Assembly: GCA_020845455.1 (NCBI GenBank)
Contig: JADLFO010000015.1
Span: 1 to 47,410, forward strand
Length of the DNA stretch: 47,410 bases
From: Caldilineaceae bacterium
GTDB lineage: Bacteria > Chloroflexota > Anaerolineae > Caldilineales > Caldilineaceae
Reading direction: 5' to 3'
In this document: piece after piece, positions 1 through 7,405 of the stretch
Numbering within the stretch: the stretch's first letter is position 1
Layout: every line of letters starts with the position of its first letter
Program-made: the position numbers and the translations under genes
The notes under the pieces: model-generated
Databases searched by the model: none
The model's input: only the letters and a program-made list of their open reading frames with translations
Told to the model about the DNA's origin: nothing

Positions 1-58
1 ACTTCGATTACGCTGTTAATCACTCCGCCCAAGCTCTATCGCCCAGGCACAAGAGGCA

Positions 59-87
59 AGTCTATACCATCCAGCCGGCCCTGTCAA
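59..87 (-). promoter_or_regulatory. sigma70-type promoter, copy 1, pointing out of the window
   Basis: On the minus strand a perfect -35 TTGACA (82-87) is followed after 17 bases by the -10 TAGACT (59-64). No gene lies to its left inside the window, so it should drive a minus-strand gene beyond position 1. The flanking bases match those of the second copy at 178-206. Confidence 0.6.
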
Positions 88-177
88 ATCCGCAAACTCG
101 TTTTTGACATTCACATTGGTTGCCGACAGCCGACATTTTCCGCAACGACGCCCGCCGTTCCGCGGGCACGAAGATCA

Positions 178-206
178 AGTCTATCACCCCGTCGGCGCCC
201 TGTCAA
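178..206 (-). promoter_or_regulatory. sigma70-type promoter, copy 2, pointing out of the window
   Basis: Minus-strand TTGACA (201-206), 17-base spacer, TAGACT (178-183). Both hexamers are the same as in copy 1 and the bases on either side are also alike, as if a promoter of about 50 bp had been duplicated 119 bp apart. It lies just downstream of the deacetylase stop codon and reads leftward. Confidence 0.6.
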
Positions 207-245
207 ATTCGACAAGGCTTGTTTGAAAACCACTTCCGCACCTGG

Positions 246-1010
246 CTAGCGGGCGGTCGCCAACTCCCTTTGCACCTCTGCTGCATGTGCTGCGAGCGTG
301 GCCACCGGCGCAGACCAGATGCGCGCACGGTTGGCCGCTAGATGCGCGCACAACTCCGACAGATCGCCCTCGGCCACCGCTAAATGTCCCTCATGGATGC
401 CATGAAAGGTGAGAATCGCCCAGCGCCCCTCATGCGCCGCCTGCTCCGCCAGCCCGATCAAATGCGCGCCTGTCAGCCGTTCACAAGGCCATGACCAGAG
501 ATAACCGAGATCACAATAGCGCGGATCATTGGCGCGCTCCCCGCGCCCGCGGCCCGCCACGCAATGCTCCAGCACCAGCGGCACATAGCTCACCCGCGCC
601 GCGCCCTTGCCCAAGAAGGGCTGATAGCATGGATACGCGAACGAGATCGCCTGCGGGTTGTCCTGCACCGCCGCCAGCCGCCGATTGGTTTCGGCTAACT
701 CCCACGCCATCTCATCCCAGCTCATTTCCTCCAGCGCACGCCGGCCCGTGTCCGCAATAAACGCAAAGTTCTTGGAACAGGGATGGTTGACCGTGTGATT
801 GCCGATCTCATGCCCGTGCGCCGCCGCCTCCGACCAGCGCGCCAAGCTCTCCGAGTCATGCTCACGCGGGTTCACATAGAATGTCGCTTGGATTCCATGC
901 CGATCCAGCAGCGGCACGCCCACATCGAACTGCGAACGCATCCCATCGTCGAATGTAAGCGATACCGCGCCCTGATACCCTGCCGGCCAGACTGAATGCA
1001 GCTCAGCCAC
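246..1010 (-). CDS. polysaccharide deacetylase family protein (NodB-like, CE4)
   Basis: This 254-aa protein carries the metal-binding signature of the NodB/CE4 fold. TFDDG is at residues 19-23, with the catalytic and metal Asp pair D21-D22. HEIGNHTVNHP contains H72 and H76, the two metal His, and a C-terminal TFHGIHEG segment fits the family's last motif. Members remove N- or O-acetyl groups from polysaccharides. There is no signal peptide, so it may act in the cytoplasm or on an imported sugar. The start is a GTG with AGGGG just upstream, 7 bases after the stop of the 71-aa gene, so the two form an operon. The true substrate cannot be told from sequence. Confidence 0.85.
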   Translation of the reverse strand: MAELHSVWPAGYQGAVSLTFDDGMRSQFDVGVPLLDRHGIQATFYVNPREHDSESLARWSEAAAHGHEIGNHTVNHPCSKNFAFIADTGRRALEEMSWDEMAWELAETNRRLAAVQDNPQAISFAYPCYQPFLGKGAARVSYVPLVLEHCVAGRGRGERANDPRYCDLGYLWSWPCERLTGAHLIGLAEQAAHEGRWAILTFHGIHEGHLAVAEGDLSELCAHLAANRARIWSAPVATLAAHAAEVQRELATAR

Positions 1011-1017
1011 GTCGCCC

Positions 1018-1233
1018 CTAGCCCTCGATTTGGGCCAAATCGGCCAGAAGGAGTTGCAGCTTTTGCTGACTCAAGCCCGACTCCGGGTAGCTCGCCACCT
1101 CGCCCAAGGTCATATACATCGCCTCATAGATCTGCGGATGATTGGCGGCCCCCGGCAAGTGCCGCTCCACCACGGCGCGCGCCGTGGGGTTTGCCAAAAT
1201 GTCTTTCACCAACGAGGCACGTGTAAACGCCAT
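1018..1233 (-). CDS. 71-aa protein resembling a small module appended to carbohydrate-active enzymes
   Basis: The protein reads as a compact helical module. It contains VVERHLPG, a Pro/His NHPQ turn, and a C-terminal LSQQKLQLLLADL helix. From memory, similar stretches (AxAVLExHLPG followed by a helix starting with a Pro/Glu-rich turn) occur at the end of some bacterial glycosidases and hydrolases, here as a free-standing gene. That likeness is an impression, not a search result. The start is ATG at 1233 with AAGGGAG 7 bases upstream. It is the first gene of a two-gene operon with the deacetylase and has its own promoter at 1335-1363. No enzymatic motif is visible; a binding or partner role is a guess. 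Confidence 0.7.
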   Translation of the reverse strand: MAFTRASLVKDILANPTARAVVERHLPGAANHPQIYEAMYMTLGEVASYPESGLSQQKLQLLLADLAQIEG

Positions 1234-1334
1234 GACCGCTCCCTTTCCATGTCTTCAAGACGCATAGCCAGATGCGTAACAATGTTAGTGGCGTCCAGGC
1301 GCAACCGACACCCGGACGCCTGCGCTTGTGACCT

Positions 1335-1363
1335 ATTATACCGGCGCAGCAGCCCCGCGCCAA
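1335..1363 (-). promoter_or_regulatory. promoter of the 71-aa protein/deacetylase operon
   Basis: Minus-strand TTGGCG (1358-1363), 17-base spacer, perfect TATAAT (1335-1340). Transcription would start near 1328, giving a leader of about 95 bases. That leader holds two small inverted repeats: GGCGTCC with GGACGCC, and ACGCAT with ATGCGT. It is divergent from the dehydratase promoter, with 15 bp between the two -35 boxes. Confidence 0.6.
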
Positions 1364-1378
1364 GCCGCCTCATCCCGT

Positions 1379-1407
1379 TTGACAGCCCCTTGCAGTTACA
1401 GTATCGT
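1379..1407 (+). promoter_or_regulatory. promoter of the sugar-acid dehydratase gene
   Basis: TTGACA (1379-1384), 17-base spacer, TATCGT (1402-1407). The predicted start of transcription near 1414 leaves a leader of about 50 bases before the ATG at 1465. Confidence 0.55.
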
Positions 1408-1464
1408 GAAGATCCAAAGCCCAACCTCGACCGCACATCCAACCTCAACCTAGAGAGAATCTAC

Positions 1465-3189
1465 ATGTCCGAGCAAACCACCCTCCGCAGCCGCGCTTGG
1501 TTTGGCCGCCCCGACCAACTCGGCTTTATCCATCGCAGTTGGATCAAAAACCAGGGCCATCCGGATCAAATGTTTGACGGGCGGCCCGTGATCGGCATCT
1601 GCAACACCTGGTCCGATCTGACTCCCTGCAACGCCCACTTCCGCATCCTGGCCGAAATGGTCAAGCGCGGCGTCTATGAGGCAGGCGGCTTCCCGCTCGA
1701 GTTCCCCATCATGTCGCTGGGCGAGCCGATCATGCGCCCCACGACGATGCTCTATCGCAACTTGGCCGCCATGGATGCCGAGGAATCGATCCGCGCCAAC
1801 CCGCTCGACGGCGTTGTCCTCCTCGCCGGCTGCGACAAAACTACCCCCTCGACCCTCATGGGCGCAGCCAGCGTCGACCTGCCGACCCTCGTCGTCTCCG
1901 GCGGCCCTATGCTCAACGGCAAATTCCAGGGCCGCGATATCGGTTCCGGCACCGACACCTGGAAATTTACCGACGATCTGCGCGCCGGGCGGATCACCGA
2001 ACACGAATATGCCGAGGCGGAGTCTTGCATGTCGCGCAGCGATGGCCACTGTATGACCATGGGTACAGCCTCGACCATGGCCTGCATGGTTGAATCGCTG
2101 GGACTCACGCTCCCCAGCGGCGCAGCCATCCCCGCGCCCGACTCACGCCGCCGCCGCCTGGCTCATCTCGCCGGCAATCGCATCGTGGAAATGGTGCATG
2201 AGGACCTCACCCTCTCCAAGGTCCTCACCCGGCAGGCCTTCGAGAACGCCATCCGCATCAACGCCGCCGTCGGCGGCTCCAGCAACTTCCTGCTGCACCT
2301 GCTGGCGATCGCAGGCCGGGTCGGCGTCGACCTCAGCCTAGAGGACTTCGACAGGCTGGGCAGCCACATGCCGCTGCTGGTCAACCTGATGCCTTCAGGC
2401 AAATACTTGATGGAAGACTTCTACTATGCCGGTGGCCTGCCTGTCGTCATCCAAGAGATGAAAGACTATCTATATATGGATGCGCTGACCGTCACCGGCA
2501 GGACCGTGGCCGAAAACACGGCGGGCGTCACCTGCTATAACCGTGATGTCATCGCCTGCATCGATCACCCAATTCAGACCGAGGCCGGGATCGTAGTGCT
2601 GCGCGGCAACCTGTGCGAACGCGGCGCCATCGTCAAACCGTCGGCGGCTTCGCCCGAACTCCTGCACCACCGCGGCCGTGCCGTCGTCTTCGACACCATC
2701 GAAGACTACCACGCCCGCATCGATGACCCGGACCTCGATGTAGACGCGACCTCCGTGCTGGTGCTCAAGAACGTCGGCCCCAGGGGTTATCCAGGCATGC
2801 CCGAAGTGGGCAACATGGGCGTGCCCAAAAAGCTGCTGCTGCAAGGCGTCAAGGATATGGTGCGTATCTCCGATGGACGCATGAGCGGCACGGCTTTTGG
2901 CACGGTAGTGTTGCACGTCGCGCCCGAGTCCGCCATCGGCGGCACGCTGGCCCTGGTGCAAAACGGCGACATGATCGAACTGGATGTTCCCAACCGTCGC
3001 TTACATCTCGACATGCCGGAGGACGAACTGGCACGCCGCCGCGCCGCCTGGGTCCCGCCGACCACACCCCACGCAGAGCGCGGCTACCCCCGGCTCTACG
3101 TCGAGCATGTGCAACAGGCCGACCAAGGCGTGGACTTCGACTTCCTCCAGGGCAAGTCAGGAGCCTATATCCCGCGCGACTCACACTAA
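1465..3189 (+). CDS. IlvD/Edd family sugar-acid dehydratase (L-arabinonate dehydratase-like)
   Basis: This 574-aa member of the IlvD/Edd dehydratases converts a sugar acid to its 2-keto-3-deoxy form using a [2Fe-2S] cluster and Mg. The three expected cluster cysteines are present: C55 in TPCN, C123 in GCDKTTPS, and C196 in SRSDGHC. From memory the whole protein tracks the pentonate and hexonate dehydratases typified by Rhizobium L-arabinonate dehydratase, including the RSWIKNQG and FDGRPVIG segments and the C-terminal KDSH-like end (RDSH here). ATG at 1465 is preceded by AGAGAG and lies after the promoter at 1379-1407. A longer open frame upstream overlaps the divergent gene and is not credible. 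L-arabinonate is likely but D-xylonate, fuconate or gluconate cannot be excluded. Confidence 0.9.
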   Translation: MSEQTTLRSRAWFGRPDQLGFIHRSWIKNQGHPDQMFDGRPVIGICNTWSDLTPCNAHFRILAEMVKRGVYEAGGFPLEFPIMSLGEPIMRPTTMLYRNLAAMDAEESIRANPLDGVVLLAGCDKTTPSTLMGAASVDLPTLVVSGGPMLNGKFQGRDIGSGTDTWKFTDDLRAGRITEHEYAEAESCMSRSDGHCMTMGTASTMACMVESLGLTLPSGAAIPAPDSRRRRLAHLAGNRIVEMVHEDLTLSKVLTRQAFENAIRINAAVGGSSNFLLHLLAIAGRVGVDLSLEDFDRLGSHMPLLVNLMPSGKYLMEDFYYAGGLPVVIQEMKDYLYMDALTVTGRTVAENTAGVTCYNRDVIACIDHPIQTEAGIVVLRGNLCERGAIVKPSAASPELLHHRGRAVVFDTIEDYHARIDDPDLDVDATSVLVLKNVGPRGYPGMPEVGNMGVPKKLLLQGVKDMVRISDGRMSGTAFGTVVLHVAPESAIGGTLALVQNGDMIELDVPNRRLHLDMPEDELARRRAAWVPPTTPHAERGYPRLYVEHVQQADQGVDFDFLQGKSGAYIPRDSH

Positions 3190-3197
3190 CCCGGCTC

Positions 3198-3230
3198 AAG
3201 TGACCGGCGCTTGCGAAGCGCCGGTCACTT
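3198..3230. terminator. bidirectional terminator between dehydratase and glmS
   Basis: A perfect 15-bp stem (3198-3212 with 3216-3230) closes a 3-base loop and is flanked by T runs on the plus strand and A/T on the other. It sits between two convergent genes and can serve both. Confidence 0.85.
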
Positions 3231-3247
3231 TTCGGATATCACCCTAT

Positions 3248-5107
3248 CTACTCTACGGTCACGCTTTTTGCCAGGTTGCGCGGTTGATCCACATCCGCGC
3301 CGCGGCGCACCGCCATCTCATACGCAAACACCTGCAGCGGGATTACAGACAGGATCGGCTGCAACAGCTCATGGCTGCGCGGCACAGGCAAAATGCGATC
3401 CACTTTGTCGCGAATGTAGGCATCGTCGGCATGGGCCACCGCCAACACGGTGCCATGCCGCGCTTTCACCTGCTCCACCTGGCTGATCATCTTGTCATAG
3501 ACCCCATCGCGCGGGGCCAGCACCACCGTGGGCATCTTGGCATCGATCAGCGCGATTGGACCGTGTTTCATCTCCCCTGCCGGGTAGCCCTCGGCATGGA
3601 TATAGCTGATCTCCTTCAGCTTCAGCGCCCCTTCACGCGCCACCGGGTAGTGCATCCCGCGCCCCAGATAAAGAAAATTGTGATAGGTATGAAACTCCTC
3701 GGCCAGTTGAGCATAGAGATCGCCGTGCCAAGCGTCCTCCAGCAATTGCCCGGCCAGCCCCGGCAGCGTCGACAGCGCATGGATGATCTCGCCGCGCTGC
3801 CCTACATCCAATGTGCCGCGCACCTGGCCGAGATAGAGCGCCACCAGCAGCAGATCGGTGACCGACGCCGTAAAGGCCTTGGTGCTCGCCACCCCGATCT
3901 CCGGCCCGGCCTGCATATAGACTACACCGTCGCAGACACGCGCCGCCTGGCTGCCTACGGCGTTGACAATCGCCGCGGTCAACGCGCCCTGTTCACGTCC
4001 CTCGTCCAACGCCGCCAGCGTGTCGACCGTCTCGCCGCTTTGCGTAATCGCCAGGATCAACTGGTTGGGGCCGATCACCGGCTGTCGATAGCGGTATTCG
4101 CTGGCGTAATCGACCTCCACCGGCAGCCGCGCCAGCCGTTCAATGTAGTACTTGCCGATCAACCCCGAATAGTAGCTCGTCCCACAGGCGACGATCGTCA
4201 CCTTCGCCAACTGCTGCGCCTGGGCGTCGCCCAGATTCAGTGTATCCAGCAGTACCCGGTTCCCGGCAAAGTCAAGCCGGTTGCGCAAGGTGTCGGTCAG
4301 GCTACGGCCCTGCTCGAAGATCTCCTTCTGCATAAAGTGGCGATACTCGCCCTTTTCCGCCGCCATCGGGTTCCAGTCGATCGTCGTCACCGGCTTAGTC
4401 AGGGGCTTGCCCGCCAGATCCGAATAGCTTGCGCCTGCCCGCGTCACCACCGCCATCTGGCCGTTATCCAAAAAGACCATTCGCCGCGTGTGCGCCAGGA
4501 TCGCCGGGACATCGCTGGCAATAAAGGTTTCCCCGTCGCCCAGCCCCACGGCGACCCCGCCCGCGTTGCCCAGCCGCGCCGCCACCATCATCTCCGGGAA
4601 ATCCTGGCACAACACCACAATCGCGCTCGGCCCCTGCAGCTCCTTGAGCGCGCCGCGCACGGCCGCGGCCAGGTCTCCATGGCAGCCGTCGTGATAGAGA
4701 CGATGGATCAGATGGACAATGATCTCAGTATCGGTGTCGCTCTGGAAGCAATAGCCCTCTTGCCGCAGTTGCTCGCGCAGTTGTACAAAGTTCTCGACGA
4801 TCCCGTTCTGCACCACCACAAATTTGCCGTCGGGGCTGCTGTGCGGGTGCGCGTTGCGCTCGCTGGGCGCGCCGTGGGTTGCCCAGCGCGTATGCCCCAC
4901 CCCGACCGACCCCGTCACCGGCGACTCCTCCAACACCTCCGCCAGATTCGCCAGCTTGCCCACAGCGCGGCGCACCTGCACCGCGCCCGCGCCGTCGATC
5001 ACAGCCAAGCCTGCCGAATCGTAGCCGCGATACTCCAACCGGCGCAGCCCCTGGATCACAAACGGGGCTGCCGCGCGTTCGCCGATATAGCCGACAATGC
5101 CACACAT
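3248..5107 (-). CDS. glmS: glutamine--fructose-6-phosphate aminotransferase (isomerizing)
   Basis: This 619-aa cytoplasmic enzyme makes glucosamine-6-phosphate from fructose-6-phosphate and glutamine, the first step to UDP-GlcNAc. It starts with MCGIVGYIG, so Cys2 is the N-terminal nucleophile of the glutaminase domain after Met removal. GHTRWATHG and the HNG-like QNGIVEN follow. Two SIS sugar-isomerase domains come next, with CGTSYYSG, SQSGETVDT and ASTKAFT, and the protein ends in the classic NLAKSVTVE. ATG at 5107 has AAAGGA upstream. An in-frame extension to 5419 would run into the leader RNA and is rejected. Expression is probably controlled by the glmS ribozyme about 220 bases upstream. 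Confidence 0.97.
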   Translation of the reverse strand: MCGIVGYIGERAAAPFVIQGLRRLEYRGYDSAGLAVIDGAGAVQVRRAVGKLANLAEVLEESPVTGSVGVGHTRWATHGAPSERNAHPHSSPDGKFVVVQNGIVENFVQLREQLRQEGYCFQSDTDTEIIVHLIHRLYHDGCHGDLAAAVRGALKELQGPSAIVVLCQDFPEMMVAARLGNAGGVAVGLGDGETFIASDVPAILAHTRRMVFLDNGQMAVVTRAGASYSDLAGKPLTKPVTTIDWNPMAAEKGEYRHFMQKEIFEQGRSLTDTLRNRLDFAGNRVLLDTLNLGDAQAQQLAKVTIVACGTSYYSGLIGKYYIERLARLPVEVDYASEYRYRQPVIGPNQLILAITQSGETVDTLAALDEGREQGALTAAIVNAVGSQAARVCDGVVYMQAGPEIGVASTKAFTASVTDLLLVALYLGQVRGTLDVGQRGEIIHALSTLPGLAGQLLEDAWHGDLYAQLAEEFHTYHNFLYLGRGMHYPVAREGALKLKEISYIHAEGYPAGEMKHGPIALIDAKMPTVVLAPRDGVYDKMISQVEQVKARHGTVLAVAHADDAYIRDKVDRILPVPRSHELLQPILSVIPLQVFAYEMAVRRGADVDQPRNLAKSVTVE

Positions 5108-5327
5108 GATGCTGCATCCTTTCCCCAAAGAAGCAGGATGGCCGCGCCGCAACCGGAGACCGCCGCATGACACGCTCGCGCGCTTGCGACAACCAATCCA
5201 GCCTACGCCGGCCAAAGGGATTTGACAAAGTGAACTGCGATGATGGGTTTCCACTGCCTGGCATGTCTGTCCCGCACGTTGCCGCGCGGCTTTCAACACC
5301 GGCTTATCCAAGATGGATTGGGGAAAG

Positions 5328-5492
5328 ATGTACCAGAACCGGGCGGCTCTGGCGTGGGCCGGTGGAAACGGCCCAGGGGCATCCGCTGATCCTTCGATTT
5401 TCCCGGTGGGGTACCCCACCGGTTAGCCCGGCATCGCTGCCGGGAACCCCTTCCTCGTCACCCATCGGCTGCTGGCCGATGGGTCATGCGCT
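5328..5492 (-). ncRNA. glmS ribozyme (self-cleaving riboswitch), variant with insertion
   Basis: Read on the minus strand, the glmS leader shows the catalytic glmS ribozyme core in order. The cleavage site is A|GCGC (between 5492 and 5491). A P1 hairpin follows, with ACCCATCGGC pairing GCCGATGGGT. Next is the conserved TGACGAGG, then AGGGG (P2 left) and ATCGA. The core GCGGATG joins CCCCT (P2 right). P3 is TGGGCC with GGCCCA (5355-5360 and 5370-5375), and P4 is CCAGA with TCTGG (5333-5352). The ribozyme is known to cleave its own mRNA when glucosamine-6-phosphate binds, lowering glmS expression. The position directly upstream of glmS supports the call. Two extra hairpins interrupt the segment between the P2 left strand and ATCGA. 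The usual fifth substrate base C is A here. Confidence 0.85.
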
Positions 5493-5577
5493 CTCTTTCC
5501 CAGAGTTCAGATCTCTCGCTAATGCCCCCTTTACGCGCTCGCCTAACCGGATCGTCCGGCTCCGCCCTACAGACGGC

Positions 5578-5606
5578 ACTATAGCAGCTTTTGCCCGCCG
5601 ATGCAA
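5578..5606 (-). promoter_or_regulatory. probable glmS promoter
   Basis: Minus-strand TTGCAT (5601-5606), 17-base spacer, TATAGT (5578-5583). It lies about 85 bases upstream of the ribozyme cleavage site, so the ribozyme would be inside the transcript. The -35 is weak. Confidence 0.45.
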
Positions 5607-5626
5607 CCCCCCGCGTTTTGCCGGCA

Positions 5627-5656
5627 TTGACCAGCCAGGCCCTTTTTACCTATAAT
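5627..5656 (+). promoter_or_regulatory. sixA promoter
   Basis: TTGACC (5627-5632), 18-base spacer, perfect TATAAT (5651-5656). Transcription would begin near 5663, about 80 bases before the sixA start. Together with the glmS promoter, leader and ribozyme this accounts for the gene-free stretch 5108-5743. Confidence 0.6.
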
Positions 5657-5743
5657 CGGCGCAAGATAAAGATAGATTGACAGACAACCAGCAGACAGCC
5701 GCCTCGATTCCACCCATGCCCTGACGGCGCAGGAGACCGCATC

Positions 5744-6250
5744 ATGAAATATCTCAGTCTACTCCGCCACGGCAAAGCCGAGCGACCCGACGGCTATGCC
5801 GGTGACAGGGCGCGACCCCTCACGTCGCGCGGTCACAAAGACGCCGGCCTGGTCGCTGGCCTGCTGTCACACGCCGACCCCGCACCCGACTGGGTGATCA
5901 GTTCGCCCGCGCAGCGCACACAGGAAACCGCCGAACGAGTCGCCGCCGCCTTGGGGCTAAAGCATGCCATCGTTTGGGAAGAGCGCGTCTATGACGCCGC
6001 CGCCGAAACCCTGCTCCAGGTCTTGAGCGAGATCCCGCCCGAAATCGAACATGCCGTGCTTGTCGGCCATAACCCCGGCCTCCAAGAACTGGTCTCCGGC
6101 CTCTGTGCCGGCGCACCCGACCGCCTCAACATCAGCATGGCGACCGGGGCGCTGGCCTATCTCGAGCTCGAAATCTTCTGGTGGAACCAAATCCGCTGGG
6201 GCTGCGGCGCGCTGCAAACGCTCGTCAAACCCAAGCTGCTGCGCGAGTAG
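5744..6250 (+). CDS. sixA: SixA-type histidine phosphatase
   Basis: This 168-aa protein of the histidine phosphatase (phosphoglycerate mutase-like) superfamily has the catalytic RHG at residues 8-10 (LLRHGKAE), SSPAQRTQET with the second Arg, and a second His in LVGHNPGL. The short length and the HGKAE/GHNPG pattern are those of SixA, which in E. coli removes phosphate from His of phosphotransfer proteins. Substrates in Chloroflexota are not established. ATG at 5744 follows an AGGAG. It converges on ltaE with only 24 bases between stops, where GCGCGA (6241-6246) and TCGCGC (6252-6257) form a small hairpin. Confidence 0.85.
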   Translation: MKYLSLLRHGKAERPDGYAGDRARPLTSRGHKDAGLVAGLLSHADPAPDWVISSPAQRTQETAERVAAALGLKHAIVWEERVYDAAAETLLQVLSEIPPEIEHAVLVGHNPGLQELVSGLCAGAPDRLNISMATGALAYLELEIFWWNQIRWGCGALQTLVKPKLLRE

Positions 6251-6274
6251 ATCGCGCAAGCAAGCCCGGTTCGA

Positions 6275-7369
6275 TCAGCCGTAGTTAACCACGGCTCCAG
6301 CCGCGCTGCGTGCGCCCGCGGCCATCACCGCCGACACCGCTTCCACCACGCGCTCCACGTCCTCGCGCGTCACCTGATAGTGGAGCACGGCGCGCATCCG
6401 CCGCGAGCCTGAGGCGTTGATCAAAATCCCGCGCTCGCGCAGCCCGGCGGCCAGACCGGCGGGCGTGATCGCTTCATCGGCCAGCCGGAAAAAGACCAAG
6501 TTGCTTTCCACAGTCGCCGGATCGATCTCGACCCCCGGCGTCTGCGCCAACCCCTCGGCCAGCCGCTTGGCGTTGGCATGGTCGTCGGCCAACCGCTCGA
6601 CCATCTCCGTGATCGCCACAATCCCCGCCGCCGCGATCACGCCCGCCTGGCGCATCGAGCCGCCCACGACCTTGCGGTTGCGCCGCGCCCGGCGCACAAA
6701 CTCCGCGTCACCGGCTACTACCGACCCGACCGGCGCGGCCAACCCCTTACTCAAACAGACGCTGACGCTGTCCGCCGTCTGCACCAGCCGCGCAGGCGAC
6801 ACATTCAACGCCACAGCGGCATTCCACAGCCGCGCGCCGTCCACATGCAGTTTCAGCCCGCGCCGGTGCGCCAGATCGCCCGCCGCGTCCATATAGGCCA
6901 CGGGCAGCACCCGCCCGCCGCAGAAGTTCTGCGTGTTCTCCAGACAGACCAGCCGTGTGATCGGCTGATGCTCGTCGTCCACGCGGATCGCCGCCTCCAC
7001 CTGCGCCAAGTCGAGCGTGCCGTCCGGCTCGTTGGCGAGCGTAAACGGGTGGATGCCGCCCAGCGCCGCCGCGCCTCCCTGCTCCGACCGGAAGATATGC
7101 GCCGCGCTGCCCAGAATCATCTCGTCCCCGCGCCCGCAGTGGCTCAACACCGAGACGAGATTTCCCATCGTGCCGCTGGCGACAAAGACCGCGGCCTCCT
7201 TGCCCAGCATCTCGGCGACCATCGCCTCCAGCCGGTTGACGGTCGGGTCCTCGCCATAGACATCATCGCCCACCTCCGCAGCAGCCATGGCGCGGCGCAT
7301 GGCCTCGGTCGGCTCGGTCACCGTGTCGCTGCGCAGATCAATCGTATACCCGTTTTTGTCCATCCCCAT
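6275..7369 (-). CDS. ltaE: low-specificity L-threonine aldolase
   Basis: This 364-aa PLP enzyme of fold type I cleaves L-threonine or L-allo-threonine to glycine and acetaldehyde. It begins with the family's IDLRSDTVTEPT and MRRAMAAAEVGDDVYGEDP. D177 (LHVDGARLWNAA) should bind the PLP pyridine nitrogen and K208 in CLSKGLAAPVGS is the PLP lysine. The ATG at 7369 is preceded by AGGAG at a 7-base distance; a second in-frame Met two codons later is possible. It is second in an operon with the aminotransferase, 36 bases downstream of it. Both act on small amino acids, which hints at glycine, serine and glyoxylate interconversion. Confidence 0.92.
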   Translation of the reverse strand: MGMDKNGYTIDLRSDTVTEPTEAMRRAMAAAEVGDDVYGEDPTVNRLEAMVAEMLGKEAAVFVASGTMGNLVSVLSHCGRGDEMILGSAAHIFRSEQGGAAALGGIHPFTLANEPDGTLDLAQVEAAIRVDDEHQPITRLVCLENTQNFCGGRVLPVAYMDAAGDLAHRRGLKLHVDGARLWNAAVALNVSPARLVQTADSVSVCLSKGLAAPVGSVVAGDAEFVRRARRNRKVVGGSMRQAGVIAAAGIVAITEMVERLADDHANAKRLAEGLAQTPGVEIDPATVESNLVFFRLADEAITPAGLAAGLRERGILINASGSRRMRAVLHYQVTREDVERVVEAVSAVMAAGARSAAGAVVNYG

Positions 7370-7405
7370 CTCGGCGCTCCTGTCCGTTTCTGTCCCTCAA
7401 TCGTC

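Noticed and set aside
1030-1464. In-frame N-terminal extension of the dehydratase
   Set aside because: It overlaps the divergent 71-aa gene and both promoters; the family N-terminus starts at the ATG at 1465.
2984-5170. 728-aa plus-strand open frame opposite glmS
   Set aside because: Shadow of a high-GC gene; the translation is rich in Arg, His and Gln and has no family motif, while the minus strand is clearly GlmS.
5167-5655. 162-aa plus-strand open frame upstream of sixA
   Set aside because: It lies opposite the glmS leader and ribozyme, its translation is low-complexity and unlike any family, and the ribozyme structure explains the sequence.
6277-6296. Inverted repeat AGCCGT/ACGGCT at the end of ltaE
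   Set aside because: Only 6 bp, lies within coding sequence, no T run; not called as a terminator.
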